From CBDCYS01 sp965226245 (GTDB lineage Bacteria > Acidobacteriota > Terriglobia > Bryobacterales > UBA6623): 64,000 nucleotides of DNA. Under the pieces are notes generated by a model. The model was not told where the DNA came from, did not search any database, and was given only the letters and a program-made list of their open reading frames with translations. Position numbers and translations under genes: made by a program. Below are positions 6,910 through 15,850 of this stretch, piece by piece; within the stretch, counting starts at the first letter, position 1; every line of letters starts with the position of its first letter. Where the stretch lies: the NCBI GenBank assembly GCA_965226245.1, contig CBDDCL010000015.1, positions 4,526,001 through 4,590,000 on the forward strand, read 5' to 3'.

Positions 6910-8289
6910 ATGAGTCAGTACGATTTGGTCGTTATCGGTAGCGGGCCGGCGGGCCAAAAGGCTGCCATAGCTGCTTCTAAAACCGGAAAAAAAGTGGCGG
7001 TCGTGGAACGCGCCTTTTCCGTGGGCGGCGCTTGCTTGCACCACGGCACGATTCCCAGCAAGACGCTGCGTGAGGCCGTCTCGTATCTGTCGGGAGTTCG
7101 CCAGCGGGAGCTTTACGGTGCGGCCTATCGAGTCAAAGACAACATAACGATCCAGGATCTTACCTTCCGCACACAGCGCGTGATCGAGCGGGAGGTCAAT
7201 GTCGTACGCGACCAGTTGGTGCGCAACTACGTCGACATCATCAGCGGGTGCGGATGTTTTGTTGAGCCGCATAAGATCCTGGTCACGACCGAAACCGGCA
7301 GCCGGATTCTCAACGCAGGCAAAGTAATCCTCGCGGTCGGCACTAAGCCGGCCAGGCCGCCAGGCATTGAGTTCGACGACCGCAAGATCATCGACAGCGA
7401 CGGGTTGCTCAAACTGGCGGAGATTCCCCGCTCGATGACGTTCGTGGGGGCCGGGATCATCGGGGTGGAATACGCCACGATCTTCCGCACAATCGGGGTG
7501 CGGGTCACCCTGATCGACGGCCGCCAGCGGCCACTCGATTTTATCGACGACGAAGTGGAAGACAACCTCTACTTCCACATGCGTGACGAGGGCATCACGC
7601 TTCGGTTCGGAGAAAAAGTTTCAACCGTGCAGCTCACCGAGGACGAGCGAGTCCGTATTTGCATGGAGAGCGGCAAAGAACTGAAGTCAGACTCGCTGAT
7701 GTTCGCCGCCGGCCGGGAGGGCGCATCGAAAGACCTGAATCTCGAGACGGTCGGGCTGGAAACCGATCAGCGCGGCCGTATCAAAGTCGACGAATTCTAT
7801 CGCACTTCGGTGGAAGATGTTTACGCAGTCGGGGACATTATCGGGTTCCCCAGCTTGGCCTCCACTTCGATGGAGCAGGGACGAATTGCCGCCATGCACG
7901 CGATGGGAGTCGAGGTGCCGCCGATGTCGCGCCGGCTGCCGTACGGGGTTTACACCATTCCTGAAATCGCCATGGTCGGCCCCACGGAAGAAGAACTCAC
8001 CAAACAGGCCGTGCCCTACGAAACCGGCGTCGCCCGCTTCCGCGAGCTGTCTCGCGTGCAAATTAGCGGTGGCCGTGTGGGGCTCCTGAAGATCTTATTC
8101 CACCGCGAAGAACGTACCTTGCTAGCGGTCCACATTCTCGGCGAACATGCCACGGAACTGGTTCACATCGGACAGGTCTTGATCGACCACGGCGCCACCA
8201 TTGATTACCTGCGCGACGCCGTTTTCAACTACCCGACTCTTTCGGTGGCGTACAAGGTGGCAGCCTTGGACGGGTTTAATAAGCTGTGA
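6910..8289 (+). CDS. sthA: Soluble pyridine nucleotide transhydrogenase
   Basis: A 459-residue FAD flavoprotein that moves hydride between NADPH and NAD+ in the cytoplasm. The FAD dinucleotide fold starts at residue 10 (GSGPAG). The second, NAD-binding, fold is GAGIIGVEYA near residue 182. The family's single active-site-region cysteine is at residue 42 in ACLHHGTIPSKT. The second redox cysteine of lipoamide dehydrogenases is absent, which is the diagnostic feature of SthA. The C-terminal dimerisation part (HILGEHATELVHIG..., FNYPTLSVAYKVAALDGFNKL) matches the family. The ATG start at 6910 aligns with homologues. The gene stands alone, between the IS1380-like remnant and maf. Confidence 0.93.
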   Translation: MSQYDLVVIGSGPAGQKAAIAASKTGKKVAVVERAFSVGGACLHHGTIPSKTLREAVSYLSGVRQRELYGAAYRVKDNITIQDLTFRTQRVIEREVNVVRDQLVRNYVDIISGCGCFVEPHKILVTTETGSRILNAGKVILAVGTKPARPPGIEFDDRKIIDSDGLLKLAEIPRSMTFVGAGIIGVEYATIFRTIGVRVTLIDGRQRPLDFIDDEVEDNLYFHMRDEGITLRFGEKVSTVQLTEDERVRICMESGKELKSDSLMFAAGREGASKDLNLETVGLETDQRGRIKVDEFYRTSVEDVYAVGDIIGFPSLASTSMEQGRIAAMHAMGVEVPPMSRRLPYGVYTIPEIAMVGPTEEELTKQAVPYETGVARFRELSRVQISGGRVGLLKILFHREERTLLAVHILGEHATELVHIGQVLIDHGATIDYLRDAVFNYPTLSVAYKVAALDGFNKL

Positions 8290-8347
8290 AGATGGCTGGG
8301 GCTGTATTACGATCCCTGGCCAGCGCGGCGCGGAAGTCCGCCAGCCA

Positions 8348-8530
8348 TTAGCCCGCTTTTCTCACCGCGTGGCGAGGCGAAGTGCGTGAGAGGCGCGTCA
8401 GTACGAGGCGCGCGCCGCTTGACGAGCGGAGGTGTACGTGACAGTACGTTGAGCACGGCGAGCAAGCGCAACGAAGTAATGGCGGGCCTATCGCGTGCTT
8501 CGATCGTCAGGCGGTGAGAAATGCGGGCTA
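8348..8530. repeat. Inverted-end repeat with GGTGAGAAATGCGGGCT termini
   Basis: AGCCCGCTTTTCTCACC (from about 8348) and GGTGAGAAATGCGGGCT (to about 8530) form an inverted pair around a GC-rich 150-bp core. The same end also appears near 52131 before tsaD, and a variant appears near 50088. It is probably a small non-autonomous or REP-type element. The rest of the 8290-8647 gap shows no gene. Confidence 0.6.
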
Positions 8531-8647
8531 GTAGTGGCCCCGGGCGCAAGCCTGCGGAATCAGATTCGGGGAAATTGGCGGACTACCGGCCAACGTCCCG
8601 CGGCAAACGGCTCGAAGAGGCCTGCGGCTTTGCTGCCCTTATCCGAC

Positions 8648-9184
8648 ATGCTAGTCCTCGCTTCGGCTTCTCCTCGCCGCCGAGAGATTCTGAACTCGGC
8701 GGGCATTCCCTGTTCGGTACGTCCTGCCGACATTGACGAGTCGCGGCTCGCTGGTGAAACCCCCGGCGACTATGTTCGGCGGCTCGCGGAGGCCAAAGCC
8801 CGCGCGGTTCGTCAACCTGGCGAGACGGTTCTGGGCGCGGACACGGTCGTGGTGACCGGCGGCCGGATACTTGGCAAGCCTCGGGACGCGGCGGATGCTT
8901 CGCGGATGCTCGGGCTGCTGTCGGGACGCGTCCACGAGGTCATCACGGGCATCTGCCTGTTGCGAGACGAGGAATGTCAGAATGTGTCAGAGACGACGAA
9001 GGTGAAGTTCTGCGAACTCAGCGACAGCGAGATCGATTCCTATATCTCGACCGGCGAACCGCTCGACAAGGCCGGCGCCTACGGAATCCAGGGGAGTGCG
9101 TCGAAATTCATTGAGCGGATCGAAGGCTGCTATTTCAACGTCGTTGGTCTGCCAATCTCCCGCGTCTATCGGCTCTTGCGTTGA
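8648..9184 (+). CDS. maf: Maf-family nucleotide pyrophosphatase
   Basis: A 178-residue house-cleaning pyrophosphatase that hydrolyses non-canonical or pyrimidine nucleoside triphosphates such as dTTP and UTP. Visible family motifs are LASASPRRREIL at residues 4-15, EAKARAV, GADTVVV near 62, GKPRDAADASRML, and GAYGIQGSASKFIERIEGCY near the C terminus. The frame is open upstream to 8495, but the ATG at 8648 places the SASPRR motif right at the N terminus as in homologues. No strong ribosome-binding site is visible. It is followed by a cupin gene. Confidence 0.93.
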   Translation: MLVLASASPRRREILNSAGIPCSVRPADIDESRLAGETPGDYVRRLAEAKARAVRQPGETVLGADTVVVTGGRILGKPRDAADASRMLGLLSGRVHEVITGICLLRDEECQNVSETTKVKFCELSDSEIDSYISTGEPLDKAGAYGIQGSASKFIERIEGCYFNVVGLPISRVYRLLR

Positions 9185-9317
9185 CCAGGCCCCGAGACTG
9201 CGGGACTGGCGCCGAATCCGTTGCCCCCGCGCCGATACGGGCTCCAAAGCTTGACGCTGTTGCGGCTATCATGTGTCAATCAGACGGCCATCCGTAACAA
9301 CCCAAAGGATCCATATT

Positions 9318-9809
9318 ATGCCCGTAGCGAACTGGAAATCGCAAGTCTACAACGTTGTTCAGAGCCTGCTCTACAACAACCCGCACAGGGTGATTCGGTA
9401 TCAGGTCAGGAATCCCGAAGGTCAATGGCAGGACCGCGCCGATAACCCAGCTCCCGTTCGTCGCCTTTACGAGACGGAAGCCTCGCCCGAGCGAACCTGT
9501 CTGCAAACGGTTCAGTTCGTGCACCACATGCTGATTCCGCCGGGCGGCCGCCACGTCGCCGAGCTCCACATCCATTCCGATGCCGAAGAGCTTGTCGTGA
9601 TCACGCGCGGCCATGGGACAGCATTCATCGGCGGGAAAGAGCACTCGGTCGCGGCTGAAGATGTGCTCTATATTCCGCCCGGCGCCGAGCACGAGGTGCG
9701 CAACAGCAGCGACGACTTCCTCGGCGTGCTTTTCATCAACGTGTCGACTGGAGAAGGACTAAAGCGCCTGCAAAAGGCCATCTCGGACGCATCCGCTCCA
9801 GTCGAGTGA
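9318..9809 (+). CDS. Cupin-domain protein
   Basis: A 163-residue single-domain cupin. The metal-binding first motif is HIHSDAEELVVITRGHGTAFIGG (given here by its key residues His, His, Glu and Gly), and the second motif is YIPPGAEHEVRNSS with His. Both are intact, so a mononuclear metal site is expected. The N-terminal 80 residues (NWKSQVYNVVQSLLYNNPHRVIRYQV...) have no known domain. An earlier GTG at 9273 exists, but AAAGGAT lies 7 bp before the ATG at 9318, which decides the start. The substrate is unknown. Confidence 0.8.
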   Translation: MPVANWKSQVYNVVQSLLYNNPHRVIRYQVRNPEGQWQDRADNPAPVRRLYETEASPERTCLQTVQFVHHMLIPPGGRHVAELHIHSDAEELVVITRGHGTAFIGGKEHSVAAEDVLYIPPGAEHEVRNSSDDFLGVLFINVSTGEGLKRLQKAISDASAPVE

Positions 9810-9843
9810 GCATCAACACCGGTTCGAGCTCCAACTTGACTGC

Positions 9844-9965
9844 CTAACGCGGACCAGCCGCAACGAAAAATGGCTTCCGCAGCCGCTGCCGGCTTATGCG
9901 CGCAGGAGTGGAAACCGCTCCCTCACGGTCGCGGCTCCGTTCGTTCCCGGAACGCTCGCAGCCTG
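9844..9965 (-). repeat. Dispersed repeat family A, partial copy A7
   Basis: On the minus strand this carries GAGCCGCGACCGTGAGGGAG and the TTGCGGCT..TCCGCGTT end block seen in A1 and A2. It lies between the cupin gene and the inositol-phosphate synthase promoter region; the rest of that 300-bp gap holds only the promoter candidate below. Confidence 0.6.
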
Positions 9966-9981
9966 ATCGCTCACGGCGTCG

Positions 9982-10010
9982 TTGACTGTTCCTGATTTTC
10001 TTTATACTAT
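9982..10010 (+). promoter_or_regulatory. Candidate sigma-70-type promoter for the ino1 gene
   Basis: TTGACT (9982-9987), a 17-bp spacer and TACTAT (10005-10010), inside an AT-rich patch, lie about 100 bp before the inositol-phosphate synthase start. An overlapping TATACT at 10003 would give a 15-bp spacer. Only sequence resemblance supports it. Confidence 0.45.
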
Positions 10011-10112
10011 TAGTACACTAGTCAGCGTGGCAAAGTTGACCGCTGGCTAACTATTTGTCCAAGCGGCGGAAGCCTCTCTGGATAACGCCGGTTCATTGAC
10101 CCCAACACAATT

Positions 10113-11678
10113 ATGCAACCCACCTACTCCATCAACTTCAAACAGCTCGAGACGAAAGTAAGACTTGGCTACCACCACCTGTATCTGAGCATGGTCAAGG
10201 GCGAGCGAGACCTCAAGCTCGGCGACGCGGCGGAAGTCGCGAACGCGTTGGATCTCACATTGGACGAGTTTCATGATGCGCTGCAGCAAAAGCTTTTCCG
10301 CGCCGACAGCCGTCAGGCCAGCCTGCTTCAGGCTCCGGGCCGGGGTCCGAAGCGGACGGGAAAGCCAAAGCAAAGCCCTGCCCTTGCGTCTGCTGAGGGC
10401 AAGCTCGGGGTTCTGATGCCTGGGCTGGGCGCTGTTGCCACCACCTGCATGGCCGGCGTCGAGCTGATCAAGAAGGGCTTGACGCGGCCGGTCGGTTCGC
10501 TCACCCAGATGGGACATATCCGGCTGGGGAAACGCACTGACGCCAACAACCCGCCGATTCGTGACCTTGTTCCTCTCAGCCAACTCGGCGATTTGGTTTT
10601 TGGCGGATGGGACATTTACCCGCGCAACTGCTACGAGGCCGCCGCCGAGGCCAAAGTTCTCGACCAGCCGATGCTCGAAAGCATCCGCGACGAGCTGGCT
10701 GCGGTTCGTCCCATGGCGGCCGTATTCGAGAACCGTTTCGTGACCCGGATCAACGGCCCCAACGTGAAGTCCGAGAGCAACAAGATGCACCTGGCCGAAG
10801 CTCTCATGCGGGACATCGAGACCTTCAAGCAGGAGAACGGGCTGTCCCGGGCGGTGATGATCTGGTGCGGCTCGACAGAGATCTACCAGAGCCCGAGCGC
10901 GTCTCACCAGAGCCTGGAGGCGTTCGAGAAAGGTCTTCTGCAAAGTGATCCCGAGATTGCGCCTTCGCAGATTTACGCTTACGCGGCGCTGAGGAGCGGC
11001 CTTCCGTTCGCGAACGGCGCTCCCAACCTGACTGTTGACTTTCCGGCCATGCAGGAACTGGCCAGGCGCGAAGGTGTTCCGATTTGCGGCAAAGACTACA
11101 AAACTGGGCAGACATTCATGAAGACGCTGATTGCTCCCGGTCTGAAGGCCCGCCTGCTCGGTCTTAACGGCTGGTTTTCCACCAACATCCTGGGGAATCG
11201 CGACGGTCTCGTGCTGGACGATCCAGATGCGTTCAAGACCAAGGAAGTCAGCAAGCTGGGCGCCCTGGAGGTGATCCTGCAGCCGGAGGAGTATCCAGAC
11301 CTATATGCAAAGTTCGATCACATGGTGCGGATCAACTACTACCCGCCGCGCGGCGACAACAAAGAAGGCTGGGACAACATTGACATTTTCGGCTGGCTCG
11401 ACTACCCCATGCAGATCAAGATTAACTTTCTCTGCCGTGATTCGATCCTGGCCGCGCCGCTTGTGCTGGACTTGGCCTTATTCCTGGACCTTGCCCAGCG
11501 AGCAGGCATGGCAGGGACGCAGGAGTGGCTGTCGTTTTATTTCAAGAGCCCCATGGTGGCGCCGGAACTTTATCCGGAGCACGACATCTTCATTCAGCTC
11601 ATGAAGCTCAAGAACACGCTTCGCTGGGTGGCGGGAGAGGATCTGATTACTCATCTTGGCCTGGAATACTACGACTGA
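10113..11678 (+). CDS. ino1: Myo-inositol-1-phosphate synthase with N-terminal extension
   Basis: This enzyme converts glucose-6-phosphate to inositol-1-phosphate with NAD+, the first step to inositol lipids or solutes. The synthase part starts at about residue 94 with the NAD fold LGVLMPGLGAVATTCMAGV. It contains VFGGWDIYPRNCYEAA and the catalytic-region GKDYKTGQTFMKT, and it ends in a long C-terminal lobe (GWDNIDIFGWLDYPMQIKINF). Residues 1-75 are extra. They read like an XRE-type helix-turn-helix or antitoxin-like fold (LGYHHLYLSMVKGERDLKLGDAAEVANALDLTLDEFHDAL), joined by a Pro/Lys-rich linker. That extension is unusual for the family. The ATG at 10113 is the first in frame. Confidence 0.88.
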   Translation: MQPTYSINFKQLETKVRLGYHHLYLSMVKGERDLKLGDAAEVANALDLTLDEFHDALQQKLFRADSRQASLLQAPGRGPKRTGKPKQSPALASAEGKLGVLMPGLGAVATTCMAGVELIKKGLTRPVGSLTQMGHIRLGKRTDANNPPIRDLVPLSQLGDLVFGGWDIYPRNCYEAAAEAKVLDQPMLESIRDELAAVRPMAAVFENRFVTRINGPNVKSESNKMHLAEALMRDIETFKQENGLSRAVMIWCGSTEIYQSPSASHQSLEAFEKGLLQSDPEIAPSQIYAYAALRSGLPFANGAPNLTVDFPAMQELARREGVPICGKDYKTGQTFMKTLIAPGLKARLLGLNGWFSTNILGNRDGLVLDDPDAFKTKEVSKLGALEVILQPEEYPDLYAKFDHMVRINYYPPRGDNKEGWDNIDIFGWLDYPMQIKINFLCRDSILAAPLVLDLALFLDLAQRAGMAGTQEWLSFYFKSPMVAPELYPEHDIFIQLMKLKNTLRWVAGEDLITHLGLEYYD

Positions 11679-11728
11679 CGATCAGCGACCTCCAAATTTT
11701 TCGCCGAACCCACTTGCACCACGGGCTG

Positions 11729-12607
11729 CTATTGCACTTCAATCGGATCGTGATGAATGCGCTCGTCCGCCAGCCCCTTGGCTTTGAGCACTTTCACCGT
11801 CTCGCGCATCATGACCGGCGATCCGGCAATGCAGACTTCGGCGTCGAGGGGCGCCGGGAAATGCTTGTCGAGCACCAGGTTGATATAACCCGTTTCTCCC
11901 TCCCAGGAATCACCCGCGGCAGGACTCGACAACGCGGGCACGTAGAAGAAATTGCGCTTCGTCTCAGCCCACCCGGCGAACTGATCGTGCAACAGTAAGT
12001 CGCGCCGCCCGCGGACACCGAGGTAAAGATAGATCTTCCGGCGCTCGTTGACCTTCTTCTCGAACAAGTGCTCTAGCAGGCCGACGAATGGGGAGACCCC
12101 CGCCCCGCCGGCGACGAGGATAATCGGCCGGTCTCCATCGCCGGCCGAGTAGAGCGCTCCCATCGGTTCGCCGAACGCGACCACGTCCCCGGCCTTCAAT
12201 TCCGAGTGAATAAAGGTCGAAGCCAAACCAGGAGGAACGTCCCTACCGCGCGGGGCTGGTTGGTGCTTGACGATCAGGTCGAAGACTGGCAGCCGGCTTG
12301 GAGGGGACGCGAATGAATAGGGCCGGGAAACCTGCTCATGGGAAGTCCCGTATTGCCGGTTCCAGGTTTTGACGTAGGAGCCGGGCACCTCGAGCAACAC
12401 GAACTGTCCGGGCCGAAAACGGAACTGGTCCGGAGCCCGGAAGGTGATCCGCTTGACGTCGTGGGTCAGTTGTTCAATGTGTTCGACACGAGACGGATGA
12501 GAGTAAGAATCGGCCCATGCGGAAGCGGCCAGGGCGAGCGTGACCAGCGCGGTGACAGCCCCTCGATGCAATCCTTTACCGGGGCCTTTACCCATGGGTT
12601 TCATCAT
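11729..12607 (-). CDS. Exported ferredoxin-NADP reductase-like flavoprotein
   Basis: A 292-residue FAD/NAD(P) oxidoreductase. Residues 15-33 (RGAVTALVTLALAASAWADS) form a signal peptide, so the enzyme probably acts outside the cytoplasm. The FAD-binding RPYSFAS motif, the flavin-domain start RITFRAPDQFRFRPGQFVLLEV and the nucleotide-binding GGAGVSPFVGLLEHL are all visible. The C-terminal AGSPVMMRETVKVLKAKG corresponds to the CGPP-type motif, with Ala-Gly-Ser in place of Cys-Gly. There is no [2Fe-2S] domain, so it needs a separate electron partner. NAD(P)H is scarce in the periplasm, which makes the location puzzling. No neighbouring operon partner is present. Confidence 0.78.
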   Translation of the reverse strand: MMKPMGKGPGKGLHRGAVTALVTLALAASAWADSYSHPSRVEHIEQLTHDVKRITFRAPDQFRFRPGQFVLLEVPGSYVKTWNRQYGTSHEQVSRPYSFASPPSRLPVFDLIVKHQPAPRGRDVPPGLASTFIHSELKAGDVVAFGEPMGALYSAGDGDRPIILVAGGAGVSPFVGLLEHLFEKKVNERRKIYLYLGVRGRRDLLLHDQFAGWAETKRNFFYVPALSSPAAGDSWEGETGYINLVLDKHFPAPLDAEVCIAGSPVMMRETVKVLKAKGLADERIHHDPIEVQ

Positions 12608-12855
12608 ACGGTGTCGTCACGCCGCCTGTCTCCAGCGCATGTTGTCGTGTAACGGCAAAGCCACGGATACAGCGGCCCGGCGAGAGGGATCAATCAGCCT
12701 GATATCATGGAGGAAACGAACCCGTATTGCCGATAATGTCCACAAGGGGCGTGTCGGGCGGCGCGGGGCTAGCTTGGGCTGGCAGCGTAGTCTAGCGGCC
12801 CCTGGTACAAGCTAGATTTTAACCGCTTCCTTACGGTCACGGCTCGAATGTCTCA

Positions 12856-13197
12856 ATGGGAACGACCGTCGCTATTCCTGAAATTGACGAAGAAATTCTT
12901 GAAGGGGACGACACATCGAGCGAGCTCGATCGCCCCTACCATGTCATCTTGCTGGACGACGACGACCATACCGTTCCCTACGTCGTCGAAATGTTGATGA
13001 AGATCTTCGGCTTCTCCGAGGAGAAGGCGTACTTTCACACGGTCGAGGTCGACACGAAAGGTCATACCCGGTTGATCACCTGCGGCCTCCAGGAAGCTGA
13101 AGGAAAGCGCGATCAGATTCACGCCTATGGGCGCGATTACCGTTTGCCCCGGTGTCTTGGTTCGATGGCCGCCCTGATCGAGCCGGCTGAGGGCTAG
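12856..13197 (+). CDS. clpS: ClpS-family adaptor for ClpAP/ClpCP
   Basis: A 113-residue protein of the ClpS fold, which delivers N-degron substrates to Clp ATPases. The motif YHVILLDDDDHTVPYVVEMLMKIFG carries the Asn/Asp-rich loop and the MLMKIF helix. The C-terminal HAYGRDYRLPRCLGSMAALIEPAE matches the ClpS end. In classical ClpS the loop reads NDDxT; here it is DDDDH-T, typical of the ClpS-like proteins of acidobacteria and planctomycetes, so N-degron binding is probable but not certain. Repeat A8 (CCGCTTCCTTACGGTCACGGCTC at about 12817-12840, minus-strand orientation of family A) lies directly upstream. No clpA is adjacent. Confidence 0.85.
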   Translation: MGTTVAIPEIDEEILEGDDTSSELDRPYHVILLDDDDHTVPYVVEMLMKIFGFSEEKAYFHTVEVDTKGHTRLITCGLQEAEGKRDQIHAYGRDYRLPRCLGSMAALIEPAEG

Positions 13198-13385
13198 CCG
13201 CCGTGCACTGGTCTCCGATTCACCTGCATTCCGCCTTTTGGTGGATTTTTGGAGCATCGTCCGCCGGTTTCGCGCCGACCGATGAGTGAGCGCCTGCCGG
13301 TTTTCAGCGAGCGGCTCTCCGGTTCAGCTACAGTGGTCCGAAGCATCAGCGACTCACACGCTTTTGTTGGAAGCACACATCTCAA

Positions 13386-14948
13386 TTGAGCCTTTACGAC
13401 AGAGTTCTTGCCTCCGCCTCGAAACGAACCGCTCCAGAGCCGGTGAGGCCGCGTGACTCGGCGGCGGTGATCCCTTGGCGGCGCTCATCCCCGGCACGGG
13501 AAATCGAGGTCTACTGGGTGCGGCGCACGGAGAGCTTGCGCTTCATGGGAGGCTGGTATGCGTTCCCCGGAGGCGGCCTGAGCCGGCGTGATGAAACGAC
13601 ATTCGCCGAAGGAGCGACCGGCCACAGCGGCGATCATCAAAGCTCCGATGAGGAAAATCGGCGGCTGGCTGCTTGCGCGATCCGGGAGTTGTTCGAGGAA
13701 ACAGGCATATTGCCGAGCAAGAAGCCGTTGAATGGGCTTGGAATTGCTCTGTCTTCGCTGTCTGGGCTTCGCGAGGAACTGCTCGGGAAGCGGATTTCAC
13801 TGGCCGGTGTCGCCAAGCGACTCGGCGCCACTCTTGACCCCTCCCGATTGATATTCGCCGGCCGCTGGATCACGCCGGCGAGTTCTCCGATTCGATTCGA
13901 CGCCCGATTCTATCTGCTGGAGTGGCCGGAGCGTGAGCTTCTCCAGCCTGTAGTCATGCCGGGGGAGCTGGAAGAAGGAGCGTGGATTCAGCCTTCTGAA
14001 GCAATTGAGCGCTGGCAACGCGGCGATGTGCTGGTCGCTCCGCCGGGGCTCTACATCCTGCGGGCGCTCGAAGCCGACGGTCCCCATAAGGCCCTGCCCC
14101 GGCTGCAGCGGCCGCGAAACATCAGTCTGGGGCCATTCCGGCGGATGGAGTTTCTGCCCGGGGTACATCTGCTGCCGCTGCGGACCGAGACCCTGCCGCC
14201 GGCAACCCACACAAATGCCTGCGTGCTCGGGAATCGTGAGCTCGTGCTGGTTGACCCGGGGGCCTCGGACGAGGCGGAGATCGAGCGGTTGCAGCAGGCT
14301 ACGCGAGCCCTCGAGCAGGAAGGCGGCAAGAGGTTTAGCGGCATTTGGCTGACGCACCACCACCGTGATCACATCGGGGCGGTCGAAGCGATGCGGGGGT
14401 TCCTGGGAGTCCCGGTTTGGGCCCACGCTTTGACCGCCGAGCGCCTAGCCCCAGCCGGGATTCGAGCAGATCGCGAGTTGACTGACGGTCAACGGATTGT
14501 GCTCGATGGCGACCCAGCGATGACAATGCGCGTGATCCATACCCCCGGCCATGCCCGCGGTCACGTGTGCTTTTTCGAAGAGCGCTTGCGGGTGGTGGCG
14601 GCGGGCGACTTGGTGGCGGGCGGGAGCACGATCGTCATCGATCCTCCCGAAGGCGACATGGACGACTATTTGAATTCGCTGCAAAAGGTGATTGATCTCG
14701 AGCCGCGCTATCTTCTGCCAGCTCACGGGCCGTTCGTGACCCAGGCCGTCGCGAAGCTCACGGAAATGATCGAGCACCGGCATTGGCGCGAAGAGAGGGT
14801 GTTGGCGAGCTGGCGGTCAGGGTTACGCGAACCGAAGGAAATGCTCTCCCAGGTATACGAAGACCTTGAGCCGGCAGCCTGTCCTTTGGCCGAACGCCAG
14901 ATCTTGGCGCATCTGGAACGTCTTCAGAAACTGGGTGTAATCGAGTAG
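13386..14948 (+). CDS. NUDIX - metallo-beta-lactamase fold fusion hydrolase
   Basis: A 520-residue two-domain protein. The NUDIX half (about 20-235) has PGGG followed by a 35-residue insertion and then the box core AAC.IRELFEETGI at residues 96-108, an arrangement like NUDT19-type coenzyme-A NUDIX proteins. The MBL half (about 250-520) has HHHRDH at 324-329, HTPGHARGH, AAGDLVAGG and PAHGPF, and ends with a winged-helix-like tail (ILAHLERLQKLGVIE) as in LACTB2-type hydrolases. The two activities may act in sequence, for example on a CoA or nucleotide conjugate; this is inference. The start is a TTG at 13386 with GGAAG about 13 bp upstream, because no in-frame ATG precedes the NUDIX fold. Confidence 0.85.
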   Translation: MSLYDRVLASASKRTAPEPVRPRDSAAVIPWRRSSPAREIEVYWVRRTESLRFMGGWYAFPGGGLSRRDETTFAEGATGHSGDHQSSDEENRRLAACAIRELFEETGILPSKKPLNGLGIALSSLSGLREELLGKRISLAGVAKRLGATLDPSRLIFAGRWITPASSPIRFDARFYLLEWPERELLQPVVMPGELEEGAWIQPSEAIERWQRGDVLVAPPGLYILRALEADGPHKALPRLQRPRNISLGPFRRMEFLPGVHLLPLRTETLPPATHTNACVLGNRELVLVDPGASDEAEIERLQQATRALEQEGGKRFSGIWLTHHHRDHIGAVEAMRGFLGVPVWAHALTAERLAPAGIRADRELTDGQRIVLDGDPAMTMRVIHTPGHARGHVCFFEERLRVVAAGDLVAGGSTIVIDPPEGDMDDYLNSLQKVIDLEPRYLLPAHGPFVTQAVAKLTEMIEHRHWREERVLASWRSGLREPKEMLSQVYEDLEPAACPLAERQILAHLERLQKLGVIE

Positions 14949-15055
14949 GGCCGGGCAGCTCAAAACGGCAACCCTCGCAGTGGCGGGATTTTGCGGGACC
15001 CGTAAACGCTGCCTTGCCGGCTGCTGATCGGCAGGCCGCTTCGCTCGGCGGTGAC

Positions 15056-15751
15056 TCAGTCGTCGCTTCCGCCAAGCAGTCCGGCGCGCATCAAAAAGTA
15101 GAGCAGCGTGAGCAGCGTGCTGACCGCCGCCGCCACATAGGTGAGCGCCGCCGCGTTCAAGACGCGGTCAACGCCCTCCCGCTCGGTCGGGGAGATGATT
15201 CCGTACTCGACGACTAGTTGCTTGGCGCGGTTCGAGGCGTCAAACTCCACCGGAAGGGTGACGATCTGGAACAGCAGCACCATGGAAAACAGCACCGCCC
15301 CGATCAAGACCATGTTCTGCGAAGCCATGAAAAGCCCGATGAGCATGACGAAGTAGCCGATCGAGGAGCCAATGTTCGCGGTGGGAACCAGCGTCGACCG
15401 CAGCCAAAGGGGCGCGTAGCTATGGGCGTGCTGGATGGCGTGTCCGGCTTCGTGCGTGGCCACGCCGATCGCGGCGATCGAAGGCGAACCGTAGACTTGT
15501 TCGGAAAGCGCCAGGCTTTTTGAGACCGGGTTGTAGTGATCGGAGAGCAGCCCGTGCGAACGCGTGATCTTGACGTCATGGATCCCGGCGCGGTCGAGCA
15601 TCGCTTTGGCCGCCTGTGCCCCGGTGTGTCCCATCATCGAGCGGACCTTCGAGTATTTCCTGAACGCCGATTTCGTGCGGTAGCTGGCCCATATCGACAG
15701 AGCCAAGCCGGGAAGCATGAACATCAAGTAAAGAGGGTCGAAGAAAAACAT
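15056..15751 (-). CDS. YugP-like membrane zinc metallopeptidase
   Basis: A 231-residue membrane protein of the Zn_peptidase_2 (YugP) family. The zincin motif HEAGH is at residues 100-104. Hydrophobic helices lie near 5-22, 125-165 (two segments) and 205-225. The conserved DHYNPVSKSLALSEQVYGSPSIAAIGVATHEAGHA block is complete. The physiological substrate is not known for the family. A conserved non-coding element (B2) lies upstream in the same sense, ending about 90 bp before the start. The ATG at 15751 follows an AGGGAGGA ribosome-binding site (read on the minus strand). Confidence 0.9.
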   Translation of the reverse strand: MFFFDPLYLMFMLPGLALSIWASYRTKSAFRKYSKVRSMMGHTGAQAAKAMLDRAGIHDVKITRSHGLLSDHYNPVSKSLALSEQVYGSPSIAAIGVATHEAGHAIQHAHSYAPLWLRSTLVPTANIGSSIGYFVMLIGLFMASQNMVLIGAVLFSMVLLFQIVTLPVEFDASNRAKQLVVEYGIISPTEREGVDRVLNAAALTYVAAAVSTLLTLLYFLMRAGLLGGSDD

Positions 15752-15850
15752 GTCTAGTCCTCCCTTAAATACCTAAACGACATTCGCCAGCACTTAGTTC
15801 ATTCTACAACCAATCTCATATCGGGCCAGGGAACAGGCTTCACGGCGCTG

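Noticed and set aside
12779..12810. tRNA-like stretch (GCAGCGTAGTCTAGCGGCCC)
   Set aside because: No acceptor stem, anticodon loop or T-loop could be paired; I found no convincing tRNA anywhere in the window.
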